Positions 23,527-31,700 are shown, numbered from the stretch's first letter. The stretch: DNA of 42,980 nucleotides from an uncultured Bacteroidia bacterium (GCA_902802535.1 CADCML010000020.1:1-42980), one strand, 5' to 3'. The notes: generated from the sequence alone by a model not told the origin. A program made the numbers and translations.

Positions 23527-26424
23527 CTACCGTTTGCAAATTAGCTTAAACTCACAATACCTGCATTTTTTGTCGTCTTTGGCCTGGGTAAAGGGAATAC
23601 GTGGGTCGAGCATTTCTGAAACCACGGCTTCGAGCATGGCTTCCATGTCGTTGATGAAAGTGTTGTCTTCCAAAAAGTTGTTGTCGGCATCAGCGTCGTC
23701 TTTTTTAGGAGAAGCCTTGGAGAGTCCGAATTCTATGTCGTGTGCGTATTTCAAGCCGTGGATGGCACCGGTTACCTGCTCGGGCGAAAGCTTAGGGTTC
23801 TCTTTGATATACAGGTATTTGTAAAGAAGTAACTGCAAAGCCTTGTCAGGGATTTGTTTCAGATAGTCGAGGTCACTCTCACTATGATGGCGAATGGGGA
23901 CTTTGAGGTCGGAACTGTCGACGTGGCCAGTCTTGTAGTCAATGACGCGAACGAGGCCGTTGGATTGGTCGATGCGGTCGGTGCGGCCTTTGAACAGACA
24001 GGTACCGAACGGTGCGGACAAAGTGGCTTTCAGTTCGCCTTCAGTTTCAAGGATAATCAAGTCGCTGTGTTCCAGTTGCTTGGAAGTGTAGTTTAGGTAA
24101 TTCTTCAGTTGTTGTTCGATGGTGACGCGGTTCAAGTAGTTGAAACCCACGTCAGGAAGTCCGTTGGGCAGGTTTTTCGTTATGGATTGGGTCAGTTTCT
24201 GCTCCCATTGCGGTTTGATAACCTTGTCAAACAGTTCTTTGTCAATGATTTGCATTTTTCCTTCTTTCGGAAGATAATCGGCAAACAGAAATTCCAAAGT
24301 GTCGTGGATGATGGTGCCGATGACATTGACACCTGTGTCTTCTTCAACGCTATTGTCCTCAATTTGAGCGATATAACGCAGGTAATACTTCAGCGGACAA
24401 TTAATATAGGTGGACAAGGACGAAGGTGAGATGCCTTTCATCTCAATGAGATAATGAAGCCTATCTAAAACGTTGGTTTTCTGAGCACTAAGAGCCTTTG
24501 CCTCAATGGAGGTGTGGGCTTCGCTGCTGAACGATTCCTCCGTGACGGTGATGTTGGCGTTTTTGGCCAATTCGTGCTTGATTTGCAGGATGAAACGGCT
24601 GGCTTCGCCGCCTGAAGTCTCGCCCAAGTTATTGTAATACAGATAAATGTTTTCTCCGTTTTGCAACAATCGGTAAAAATGGTAAGCGACGACGGCCTGA
24701 CTCTCGGCATAGCTCGGGAGCCCACAAGCATAACGGATAAACTGCGGGATGAAACTGCCCTGCGACTTGTCGGGTGGCAGTATGCCCTCGTTGACGCTGA
24801 GCAGATGCAACCGCTTGAAATCGAGGTTGCGGGTTTCCAGCAAGCCCATGATTTGCAAGCCGTTGGCATCGCTACTGTTCAGTTTCAGCCTTGCGCCTGA
24901 CGATAGCAAACGATAAAGCGTTTCAATACTCTGCAAGTCGTTGATGTACTTTGAATTACGCTCAATAATCTGCTTCAATCTGCTGACGGTTTTCCCAATT
25001 TCGCTCACTTGGTTGAGAAGGAAAACAGTCTCGTTTGCGTCGTTTCTCACTTGGATCAGGTCTGACAGGAAAGCCAAAATCAGCTTGACGGATTCCAGCG
25101 TGGCAGAAGGAGAATTGTCGCTACGTTTTGAAAGGATAATCCGTAGAAACGATTGAATGTTAGGCATTTGCTGTAACGCCTCAATGTCGCTGTCCTCGAA
25201 AATGAACATCCCGTCGTTCACCACTTTGTGTTTCCAACGGCTGAAAGCCTCAAGCTCGCTTTTTGGGAAGATGATTTTCACGATTTCGAGGTCCATCAAG
25301 TGAAGGACAGGCCAAATGTACCAACCATCAGCCATGCGCTCCGTGCCGTTGTTGGTGATTTTGCGGATGATGCGATTGCGTCGGCAAAGGGAAAAGTATT
25401 CCTTAACCAATTGGTTCACAGGAGTTTTTGATAACGGATAACCCATGGAAACATGGAAAGCCGAATATGTGTCGGGAATACCGTTCAGCACGGGAATGAG
25501 AAGACCTTCATCGGCGAGGATGATGGCTTGACTTTCATTGTGATTTTTTTGAAGTTTGGCTTGCAAGGCTTTGGTTTGCAATGCGTTGCCGCTGACACTG
25601 ACGATATGTATGATCTTGGTCTGGGTAGTCAGTGCATTGGAGATACCATTTTCCAACCATTTTGGGTGGCTCTGCCTAAACTTGCGGGCGAAAAGTCCGG
25701 CTTCGTTGTTCCCGTCGTCAACATAATAAGTGTCGTAGTCGAAAAGGATTTCGGCCTTGCTATTTTTAATTAAGGTATCGATGATGCGTTCCTCGGTGGT
25801 AGTCAGGGCATTAAAACCGGCAAAAACGATGCTTCTTTCCCCCGTCTTTTCCAACAACTCTGACTCAGACAATTCCGATAAATGTCTGGTAATCATGCCG
25901 TAATAGCCTTTACCTTGTTTGGACAACCTGTCGCGGAGTCTGAGGTAATACTCGTAAAGCGACTGGAAAAAAAGGAGGTATTTCATCTCCTTTTCCTTGC
26001 TTTTTTCCTCATCGAAGTTCCAGATTTCCAGCTTTTTATTGTCCAAAATATAGTTGAACACATGCTTTGCATCGATGCCGTATTGGTCGATTTCGTCGAA
26101 GTCCTTGGCCATTTGCGCCGCCTGACTACCAAAAACGCTGAGGTCGCTGTTTTGTTCCATGTGAAGTTCCGCGTCAATGTCAATCAGCTCGAAAAGCAGG
26201 TCGGTAGTGTCAGCGAGGGCGATGCCGCTCCATTGTGTGACGGCCTCTTCGATGGAGAGGATTTGCGGCAGCCAAATGGTCTGTATGCAGTTCTCTTTGA
26301 ATGCGTTGCGCAAGTAGAAAGCCGCCCTTTTGTTCGGAAAGACCACGGTCAGTTCCTGTTGGGTGAGGTCGTAGTGGCTCTGGATATGCTTCGCCAGTTT
26401 GGATATGAAGGTGTCTTGGCTCAT
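23527..26424 (-). CDS. AddB-like PD-(D/E)XK nuclease family protein
   Basis: A 965-residue protein resembling the AddB half of AddAB helicase-nucleases. The C-terminal nuclease (about 690-965) contains the SPSSLSTYINCPLKYYLRYI start, FKGRTDRID, VIDYKTG with Asp829 and Lys831, and a terminal Cys-x2-Cys-x5-Cys group (CRYCEFKLICKR). With an upstream Cys in the NCPLKYYLR segment, this group is the expected [4Fe-4S] staple. The N-terminal part is helicase-like (VVFPNKRAAFYLRNAF), but I see no Walker A, so it is probably not an active motor. It is the last gene of a three-gene unit, with a 4-base overlap upstream. No AddA is in the window. Confidence 0.85.
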   Translation of the reverse strand: MSQDTFISKLAKHIQSHYDLTQQELTVVFPNKRAAFYLRNAFKENCIQTIWLPQILSIEEAVTQWSGIALADTTDLLFELIDIDAELHMEQNSDLSVFGSQAAQMAKDFDEIDQYGIDAKHVFNYILDNKKLEIWNFDEEKSKEKEMKYLLFFQSLYEYYLRLRDRLSKQGKGYYGMITRHLSELSESELLEKTGERSIVFAGFNALTTTEERIIDTLIKNSKAEILFDYDTYYVDDGNNEAGLFARKFRQSHPKWLENGISNALTTQTKIIHIVSVSGNALQTKALQAKLQKNHNESQAIILADEGLLIPVLNGIPDTYSAFHVSMGYPLSKTPVNQLVKEYFSLCRRNRIIRKITNNGTERMADGWYIWPVLHLMDLEIVKIIFPKSELEAFSRWKHKVVNDGMFIFEDSDIEALQQMPNIQSFLRIILSKRSDNSPSATLESVKLILAFLSDLIQVRNDANETVFLLNQVSEIGKTVSRLKQIIERNSKYINDLQSIETLYRLLSSGARLKLNSSDANGLQIMGLLETRNLDFKRLHLLSVNEGILPPDKSQGSFIPQFIRYACGLPSYAESQAVVAYHFYRLLQNGENIYLYYNNLGETSGGEASRFILQIKHELAKNANITVTEESFSSEAHTSIEAKALSAQKTNVLDRLHYLIEMKGISPSSLSTYINCPLKYYLRYIAQIEDNSVEEDTGVNVIGTIIHDTLEFLFADYLPKEGKMQIIDKELFDKVIKPQWEQKLTQSITKNLPNGLPDVGFNYLNRVTIEQQLKNYLNYTSKQLEHSDLIILETEGELKATLSAPFGTCLFKGRTDRIDQSNGLVRVIDYKTGHVDSSDLKVPIRHHSESDLDYLKQIPDKALQLLLYKYLYIKENPKLSPEQVTGAIHGLKYAHDIEFGLSKASPKKDDADADNNFLEDNTFINDMEAMLEAVVSEMLDPRIPFTQAKDDKKCRYCEFKLICKR

Positions 26425-27221
26425 CTTGCTTGGGTAATTAAGTATTTTTCAGCAGTTTCCAGTTGCTCAGGCTTGCCCAAATCGAACCAATAGTCAGGCT
26501 GGATGGGCTTGGAAATGATACGGTTGGTTTTGGCTAATTTGAGGTATAAATCTATGACACTCTGTGGCTTACATTCAAACTCGGCGAACAAATCGCTGCG
26601 GAAGAAATGCAATCCGCTGAAAGCCATTTCTTTATAGTCATAAAACTGAGGTCCCTGAGCCTGCGGTCCCTGAGGCCCATCGAAGGGTCGAAGGGCCGTG
26701 ATAGAATCATGGACCCATTTATATTGTTGCTCTGCCTTATTCAACCATCCCACAAGCTGATTGTCATTGTCAAACAATAATTTGCGATTAGACTCGCGGT
26801 CTTGCGTCAGCAACCAAGCATCATCTCCAGATGCCAGAAATTGTCGGCTCAACTCGCCTAGGTTCACGTCGCTGATGATATCTACATTATGCACCAAAAC
26901 GGATTTGGAATCTTTGAAAATTGGGGTGGCTTGGATGATGCCGCCCCCCGTGTCCATCAATTGGTTGCGTTCGTCCGAAATCTGGATAACGGCATCGAAC
27001 TTGTTATGTGTTACAAAATCAATGATTTGTTCGCCAAAATGATGCACGTTGATGACAATGTGATAAAAGCCGTTGGCAATCAGGTTCTCGATGCAATGCT
27101 GCAACAAAGGCTTGCCATTGAGGGCGACCAATGCTTTGGGTTTGTCTTGGGTGAGTGCTTTGAGGCGCGTACCGAGGCCTGCGGCCAAAATCATTGCGGT
27201 AGTGTCGATTCTTGGACTCAT
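26421..27221 (-). CDS. MurU-like sugar-phosphate nucleotidyltransferase
   Basis: A 266-residue nucleotidyltransferase with the signature AMILAAGLGTRLKALTQDKPKALV at residues 9-32 (cited in part), NVHHFGEQIIDFV, and a late YWFDLGKPEQLETAEKYL. It is closest in character to MurU-type enzymes that activate MurNAc-1-phosphate to UDP-MurNAc. Its partner upstream is an AmgK-like kinase, with a 4-base ATGA overlap, as in the anhydromuropeptide recycling route of Pseudomonas and Tannerella. Residues about 175-191 (RPFDGPQGPQAQGPQ) are encoded by a dispersed DNA repeat inserted in frame. A mannose-1-phosphate guanylyltransferase role is the main alternative. Confidence 0.8.
   Translation of the reverse strand: MSPRIDTTAMILAAGLGTRLKALTQDKPKALVALNGKPLLQHCIENLIANGFYHIVINVHHFGEQIIDFVTHNKFDAVIQISDERNQLMDTGGGIIQATPIFKDSKSVLVHNVDIISDVNLGELSRQFLASGDDAWLLTQDRESNRKLLFDNDNQLVGWLNKAEQQYKWVHDSITALRPFDGPQGPQAQGPQFYDYKEMAFSGLHFFRSDLFAEFECKPQSVIDLYLKLAKTNRIISKPIQPDYWFDLGKPEQLETAEKYLITQAR
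26650..26698 (-). repeat. Dispersed repeat inserted in frame in the nucleotidyltransferase gene
   Basis: The 49 bases begin GGTCCCTGAGC and end TCGAAGGGCCG, the two ends of the reverse complement of the truA repeat (16001-16025). An inner partial duplication (GGTCCCTGAGG, CGAAGGG) makes it longer. The reading frame is preserved and yields a Gly-Pro-Gln-rich loop. Confidence 0.8.
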
Positions 27222-28672
27222 AAGCCAGTCTCCTCAATGATTTTGCGTTCGATGTGATTCAGTTTCAGGTGGATGTCGGGATAGGTCTTTTTCAGCCATT
27301 CGTAAATCGTTTGGGCGAAAAATACAGAACGATGCTGTCCGCCCGTGCAGCCGAAGGAAACCATTAGGTAGCTGAAATGGCGCTCACGGTAGTTGTCGAT
27401 GCTTTGTCCGACGATGGCTTTCACGTGGTCGAGGAAGACATGGACGGGCGGCTTGGCCATCAGGTAATCAATGACTTCCCAATCGCGGCCGGTCTTGGTC
27501 TTGAACTCAGGTTCGCGGCCCGGATTGGGCAGGGCGCGACAGTCGAAGACGAAACCGCCGCCGTTGCCGCTGAAGTCGTTGGGATAGCCTTTTCGGAACG
27601 AAAAACTGTTCACGGTGACGGTCAATTTGCCCGTTGGTGGCTGAATAATGATTTGGTAGCGTTGTTCTATCTTGCTGAATTGTTGGATGATATGCTGTAA
27701 CTCGGGATAATCGTTCAATGGCTGGGTTTGTGCCAAGGCTTGGATTTCCTTCAATGCGTAAGGAATGCTTTCGATAAAGTGCGACTTTTTCTGAATCAAG
27801 CCCCGAAATCCGTAGGCACCAAGGACTTGCAGCAAGCGCAAGTACACAAAATAAGGTTGGTAAGTGTCAAATTTGACTTCCTCGGGATTAACGAATTGCT
27901 TTAACTCCTCTTTGTAATATTGGATGAGTTCCTCGCGGACGGCTTGTGGAATCTGTGCTTTCACCTGATAAAGCAGTGAAACCACATCGTAGTTCAAAGG
28001 CCCTTTCCGTCCGCCTTGGAAGTCAATGAAATACAGCTCGTTGTCCTTGACCATGATGTTGCGCGACTGGAAGTCGCGGTACATGAAGAAGTCGCAAGGC
28101 GTTTGGCTAACGAAATCGGCGAAGGCCTCAAAATCCTTGCCCAACCGCGTCTCGTTGAAGTCGATTTCCTCGTGCGGCTTGACGAAATAGTATTTGAAGT
28201 AGTTCAAATCATCAATGATGGCTTGGCGGTCGAAACGCTCGGTAGGGTAGGCCTTGGAATAGTCAAGCCCTTGATGACCAACGCATTGGAATTTGACCAA
28301 ATGTTTCAAGGCCTGTTTGTAAAGTTGGATGACATTTTCGCCAAAACCGCCTGCCATCAAGGCCTTCTGCACATGGGCAAAAAGATTGTCATCTCCAAAG
28401 TCGCTTTGCAAATAGCAAGTCTTTTCCCCATTGACGGTAAAGACCTCCGGCACATTCAGCCCCAAATCATGGAAATGCTTGCTGAACGTCAAAAAAGCCT
28501 CGTTTTCCTCAACGTTATCGCTGTAGGTGCCTATCAGTGTGCGCTTTTCGGTGACGATTCTATAATACTTCCTCGCCGAGCCTGAGGCTGCGATGGGCAG
28601 AATTTCAATGGGCGTTTCGCCTATGGAACGGGTGAGTTCTGCTAATATGTTTTGAATGTCAGGGGTTTGCAT
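27218..28672 (-). CDS. AmgK-like sugar kinase fused to a RapZ-like C-terminal domain
   Basis: A 484-residue protein from the ATG at 28672; an in-frame TTG nine bases upstream is less likely. Residues about 1-330 form an aminoglycoside-phosphotransferase fold with SGSARKYYRI, the catalytic YRDFQSRNIM (Asp200, Asn205) and the metal-binding FIDFQGG (Asp217), as in AmgK, the anomeric MurNAc/GlcNAc kinase. Residues about 348-484 match the C-terminal domain of RapZ: FSFRKGYPND, FDCRALPNPG and the signature GCTGGQHRSV at 441-450. E. coli RapZ uses this domain to sense GlcN6P and control GlmS. The RapZ N-terminal kinase-like domain is replaced here by the APH kinase. Overlaps the MurU-like gene by four bases. 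Confidence 0.88.
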   Translation of the reverse strand: MQTPDIQNILAELTRSIGETPIEILPIAASGSARKYYRIVTEKRTLIGTYSDNVEENEAFLTFSKHFHDLGLNVPEVFTVNGEKTCYLQSDFGDDNLFAHVQKALMAGGFGENVIQLYKQALKHLVKFQCVGHQGLDYSKAYPTERFDRQAIIDDLNYFKYYFVKPHEEIDFNETRLGKDFEAFADFVSQTPCDFFMYRDFQSRNIMVKDNELYFIDFQGGRKGPLNYDVVSLLYQVKAQIPQAVREELIQYYKEELKQFVNPEEVKFDTYQPYFVYLRLLQVLGAYGFRGLIQKKSHFIESIPYALKEIQALAQTQPLNDYPELQHIIQQFSKIEQRYQIIIQPPTGKLTVTVNSFSFRKGYPNDFSGNGGGFVFDCRALPNPGREPEFKTKTGRDWEVIDYLMAKPPVHVFLDHVKAIVGQSIDNYRERHFSYLMVSFGCTGGQHRSVFFAQTIYEWLKKTYPDIHLKLNHIERKIIEETGL

Positions 28673-28697
28673 GGAATCCAATTATTTTTGTATGTTG

Positions 28698-28705
28698 CAA
28701 AGTTA
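28698..28705 (-). promoter_or_regulatory. Putative -7 element (TAACTTTG) for the kinase/RapZ operon
   Basis: Exact TAnnTTTG on the minus strand, 26 bases before the ATG at 28672. It lies just outside the divergent promoter at 28722-28753, so the two probably interfere. Confidence 0.6.
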
Positions 28706-28721
28706 CAAAGAAAAATGGATG

Positions 28722-28753
28722 TTTGGTGATATCGGTCAAATTGTTTATTTTTG
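28722..28753 (+). promoter_or_regulatory. Consensus Bacteroidota promoter (TTTG-N20-TATTTTTG)
   Basis: TTTG at 28722-28725 and TATTTTTG at 28746-28753 with a 20-base spacer form the best match to the Bacteroides consensus in this window. It points right, into a short ORF and then the REP-like array and transposase. Confidence 0.75.
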
Positions 28754-28769
28754 CAAAGCAGATTCGAAT

Positions 28770-28859
28770 ATGGTAAAAGAGATAGATATTTGGAATGGAG
28801 ACATCGTTTTGTCGACGGTGGTGGAGATGCTGCATAAGCGTGTGCGGAATCTATCGAAG
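28770..28859 (+). pseudogene. N-terminal remnant of an unidentified gene, cut by the REP-like array
   Basis: The 30 codons from the ATG at 28770 (MVKEIDIWNGDIVLSTVVEM...) look like a normal protein start behind a consensus promoter. At 28860 the sequence turns abruptly into the 171-bp repeats. The frame stays open through the repeats to 29525, but only because the unit is a multiple of three; the reverse strand is open as well. I read this as a gene whose body was replaced or displaced by repeats. The family is not recognisable from so few residues. Confidence 0.45.
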
Positions 28860-29372
28860 TTGCAATATTCATTCTGTTGCAGCCCTTCAGGCTGCTTGCC
28901 TTCCCGCGAGGCTGTCGATTCCCAAGGCGCTGCCATTGGGGAAAATCTGTTGCGGCACTTTGTGCCTTCCTCTTTTGCGGAATCATTCAGCGGAGGGCAG
29001 GGCTTGCAAGGCTCTGGCAGAAATTTTCTGTTGCAATATTCATTCTGTTGCAGCCCTTCAGGCTGCTTGCCTTCCCGCGAGGCCGTCAATTCCCAAGGCG
29101 CTGCCATTGGGGAAAATCTGTTGCGGCACTTCGTGCCTTCCTCCGTTGCGGGATTATTCAGCGGAGGGCAGAGCCTGCAAGATTCTGGCAGATATTTCCT
29201 GTTGCAGTATTCATTTTGTTGCAGCCCTTCAGGCTGCTTGCCTTCCCGCTTGGCCGTCAATTCCCAAGGCGCTGCCATTGGGGAAAATCTGTTGCGGCAC
29301 TTCGTGCCTTCCTCCTTTGCGGAATCATTCAGCGGAAGGCAGAGCCTGAAAGGCTCGTACAGATATTTCCTG
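28860..29372. repeat. Three tandem 171-bp units, each with two inverted REP-like palindromes
   Basis: Units start at 28860, 29031 and 29202 and are highly similar. Each has a hairpin GCAGCC-CTTCA-GGCTGC near its start (28879-28895, 29050-29066, 29221-29237). Each ends in a second palindrome of the form GAGCCT-GAA-AGGCTC, perfect in unit 3 (29342-29356) and decayed in units 1 and 2. The core AGCCTGAA(A/G)GGCT is the same in both but in opposite orientation, as in the paired REPs of REPINs. Confidence 0.85.
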
Positions 29373-29532
29373 CGGCAGAGCCGTAGGATTGTTCCCGCCG
29401 CCATCCCATCCATGAGCCTGAAAGGCTCAGACAGATATTCCCTGCGGCATAGCCGTAGGCTTGCTCCCACCGACACCCCATCCATGAGCCTGAAAGGCTC
29501 ATACAGAAATTCCCCAGCGGCATAGCCCTGGG
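29373..29532. repeat. Tandem 72-bp REP-like units (two full, one partial)
   Basis: Units start at 29373 and 29445 with CGGCA(G/T)AGCCGTAGG and contain GAGCCT-GAA-AGGCTC hairpins at 29414-29428 and 29486-29500, 72 bases apart and in register with the one at 29342. A partial third unit starts near 29518. The array stops 16 bases before the transposase ATG, so the palindromes form its 5' flank. Confidence 0.85.
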
Positions 29533-29548
29533 ATAAAATCCTCTAACC

Positions 29549-30004
29549 ATGGCACAATCACTCGCACAAGTCTATATCCATCTGGTCTTCCACACCAAAT
29601 ACAGCTCCGTCACCATACGCGAAGAAGACCTCCCCAAGCTGTTCGCCTACATCGACGGCATCATCGTCAACAAGAACGCAATGGTCATTCAGATAGGCGG
29701 CGTCCCCAACCATATCCACATCCTCTGCACTCTTCCACGGACAATCTCCATGGCCGACTTCGTGGAGGACATCAAGAAATGCAGCAGCAAATGGATCAAG
29801 ACCATTGCCCCATATTATTCGCAATTTGCATGGCAAGGTGGCTATGCTGTGTTCTCTGTCAGTGCGTCTGGTGTGGAAAAGGTGAAAGCCTATGTGCAGA
29901 ATCAAAAAGAGCATCATCGCAAAAAGACATTCGAAGAGGAGTATGTGGCTTTCCTAAAGGCCTACAATATTGATTACAACCCCGAATATGTGTTTAAGGA
30001 CTGA
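29549..30004 (+). mobile_element. IS200-like / REP-associated tyrosine transposase (Y1_Tnp, RAYT)
   Basis: A 151-residue HUH single-strand transposase. It has the family start QVYIHLVFHTKY, the metal-binding HUH motif in NHIHIL (His55, His57), and the catalytic Tyr115 in KVKAYVQNQKEHH, followed by FEEEYVAFLK. The length fits the short IS200/RAYT group. A single copy lies directly downstream of an array of REP-like palindromes, the relation seen between RAYTs and the REPs they mobilise. No matching palindrome is seen after its stop, so it is either a domesticated RAYT or a one-sided IS200 relic. The key residues are intact. Confidence 0.87.
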
Positions 30005-30030
30005 AAGTTATGTCCTGGCTTCATGAATCA

Positions 30031-30324
30031 TCAGTGATTCTTCCCTCGATTCTCCACCCACACCCATAACCGCCACATTAGCCAGCCCCAGGCAAAGAAA
30101 AAGACGTAGAAAATCCATTTTGGAATAGTATTCTGATATGCGCCTTCGCGGTCGATTTCCGAGTATTGCTCAGTGGGAATGTCGGCATAGAAATAGGCAC
30201 CCGCGCCGAAGTCGTAGCCTTCGACGAGGCCGAGTTTGTTGGCCATAATCCAGCCGGCCAAAAACAAAGTGATTACCACCACGACGATGGTAATCACTTT
30301 GAATATTTTGTGGTTTTTGCTCAT
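30031..30324 (-). CDS. Small membrane protein paired with the YeiH-type exporter
   Basis: The start at 30324 (MSKNHKIFKVITIVVV) shares one base with the TAA stop of the YeiH gene (TAATG), so it is translationally coupled. The 97-residue product has two hydrophobic segments, about residues 8-30 and 71-90. Between them is a polar loop rich in Tyr, Asp and Glu. I do not recognise a family. The coupling suggests a partner or accessory subunit of the exporter. Confidence 0.7.
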   Translation of the reverse strand: MSKNHKIFKVITIVVVVITLFLAGWIMANKLGLVEGYDFGAGAYFYADIPTEQYSEIDREGAYQNTIPKWIFYVFFFAWGWLMWRLWVWVENRGKNH

Positions 30325-31667
30325 TATTTGAACATGTCGAGGTTCGGGATCTCGAAGAATTTTCCGGAGAGGAGGAACCACACGGCAAACAGCGTGAGGA
30401 GGATGTTAAAGACCTGACCCACAATGTAAAGCCAGAGCACCTTGCCGCCTTGCATCTGCTTGAAGAGGCTCTTGAAGTTGGTGTCTAAGCCGATGCTGGT
30501 GAAGGCTAAAACGAAAGCCCAATTCTTGTATTGGTCGAGGACGCCGTTGATGGCCTTCACGGTAGCGCCGTCGGTGAGGGGCAGGACGATGAAGGAGGCG
30601 ACCAACGAGGCCACGAAGAAACCGATGATGAACTTCGGGAAACGGTTCCAGATTTCGCCGGCACCGACCTTTTGGTTCGGGTCCTTGTCGACCTTGGTGG
30701 CAAAGAAGATGGCCACGAAGAAGGCGATGAAACCGATAAGAATGTTCTGGATGGACTTCACGAGGACGGCAGCTTGTTCGGCTTCCTCGCCGAGGGCGTT
30801 ACCGGCCAGCACTACAGCACCCGTCGAATCAACGGTGCCGCCGATGAGGGCACCACCCATGAGTTGGCTCATGCCGCAAGCACGGATGATCATTGGCTCG
30901 AACACCATCATTAAAATGGTGAAGATGATGGAGATGGAGATGGCTAAGGAGAGGTCTTCCTTTTTGGCTTTGGCGGCTGCACCCGTGGCGATGGCCGCGC
31001 TGGTACCGCACACCGAAGTGGCGGCGGACAGGGTCATGACCAACGGCTTGTTGTCGATTTTCAAAACCTTGGTGCCGAACCACCACATGAAGATGATGAC
31101 GATAGGGGTGACGATCCAAGCGATGCCAAGACCGTAAGGGCCGAATTTGGCGATGTTGGAGAACAGCACCGAGAAGCCCATGATGACCAAGCCGGTCTTG
31201 ATGTAGAACTCCGTGCGGATGGCGGGTTTCAGCCATTCGGGAGTGCCGACGGTGTTGGAAATCAGCAGGCCGATGAGCAAGGCCCAGAAAGCCCATTCGA
31301 GGTACATCTTGAGGGTGAACTCGGCACTAATCATTCTGACTACGACACAGATGAGGAACAGCACGACGAAGGCAGGGATGAACTTGCCGATTTTCTCGCC
31401 TTGGAGCTTGATGCCGATGCCGAACAGGATGCCTGTCACCAAGAAGGTGCGGAGCAGTTTGACCCAAAACTCGCCGTTGAATTGTGCGGCCAAGGATTTC
31501 TTTGTTTCCACGTTCTCCCACCAGTGCCAGGTGCCGAACTTGGCGGCGTCGAAGTCAAAACCTTTAGTGAGGACGGAGATGCAGCCGATGGCGATGACGA
31601 TGAAGCCAATCCACACGGCGAGCCAGTCTTCTTTTTTCCAGAGGTTGGATGTTTTATTGTTTGACAT
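30324..31667 (-). CDS. YeiH family putative sulfate/anion exporter
   Basis: A 447-residue inner-membrane protein with about ten hydrophobic segments, matching the YeiH/UPF0324 family (Cons_hypoth698). Characteristic parts are WALLIGLLISNT, IKTGLVIMGFSVLFSNI, SVCGTSAAIATGAAAKAKKED and the C-terminal FVLAFTSIGLDTNFKSL. Members are annotated as putative sulfate exporters, sometimes induced with taurine or sulfonate use; direct evidence is thin. An OprP-like porin lies immediately upstream and a small membrane protein is coupled downstream. The start follows a heptad repeat that also contains the porin stop codon. Confidence 0.87.
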   Translation of the reverse strand: MSNNKTSNLWKKEDWLAVWIGFIVIAIGCISVLTKGFDFDAAKFGTWHWWENVETKKSLAAQFNGEFWVKLLRTFLVTGILFGIGIKLQGEKIGKFIPAFVVLFLICVVVRMISAEFTLKMYLEWAFWALLIGLLISNTVGTPEWLKPAIRTEFYIKTGLVIMGFSVLFSNIAKFGPYGLGIAWIVTPIVIIFMWWFGTKVLKIDNKPLVMTLSAATSVCGTSAAIATGAAAKAKKEDLSLAISISIIFTILMMVFEPMIIRACGMSQLMGGALIGGTVDSTGAVVLAGNALGEEAEQAAVLVKSIQNILIGFIAFFVAIFFATKVDKDPNQKVGAGEIWNRFPKFIIGFFVASLVASFIVLPLTDGATVKAINGVLDQYKNWAFVLAFTSIGLDTNFKSLFKQMQGGKVLWLYIVGQVFNILLTLFAVWFLLSGKFFEIPNLDMFK

Positions 31668-31669
31668 AG

Positions 31670-31700
31670 TGATTCAAATTTAAGATTTAAGATTTAAAAT
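31670..31700 (-). repeat. Heptad repeat TTAAAT(C/T) before the YeiH gene
   Basis: On the coding strand the stretch reads TTAAATC, TTAAATC, TTAAATT, TGAATC and then four bases to the ATG at 31667. The porin TAA stop lies inside the first unit. Confidence 0.75.

Noticed and set aside
28745-29485. Long open frames on both strands through the REP-like array (about 246 residues on minus, 252 or more on plus).
   Set aside because: They are translations of 171-bp and 72-bp repeats whose lengths are multiples of three; open frames on both strands and hairpin-rich DNA argue against protein coding.
28860-29516. CRISPR array.
   Set aside because: Units are contiguous 171-bp and 72-bp repeats without unique spacers, and no cas genes are present.
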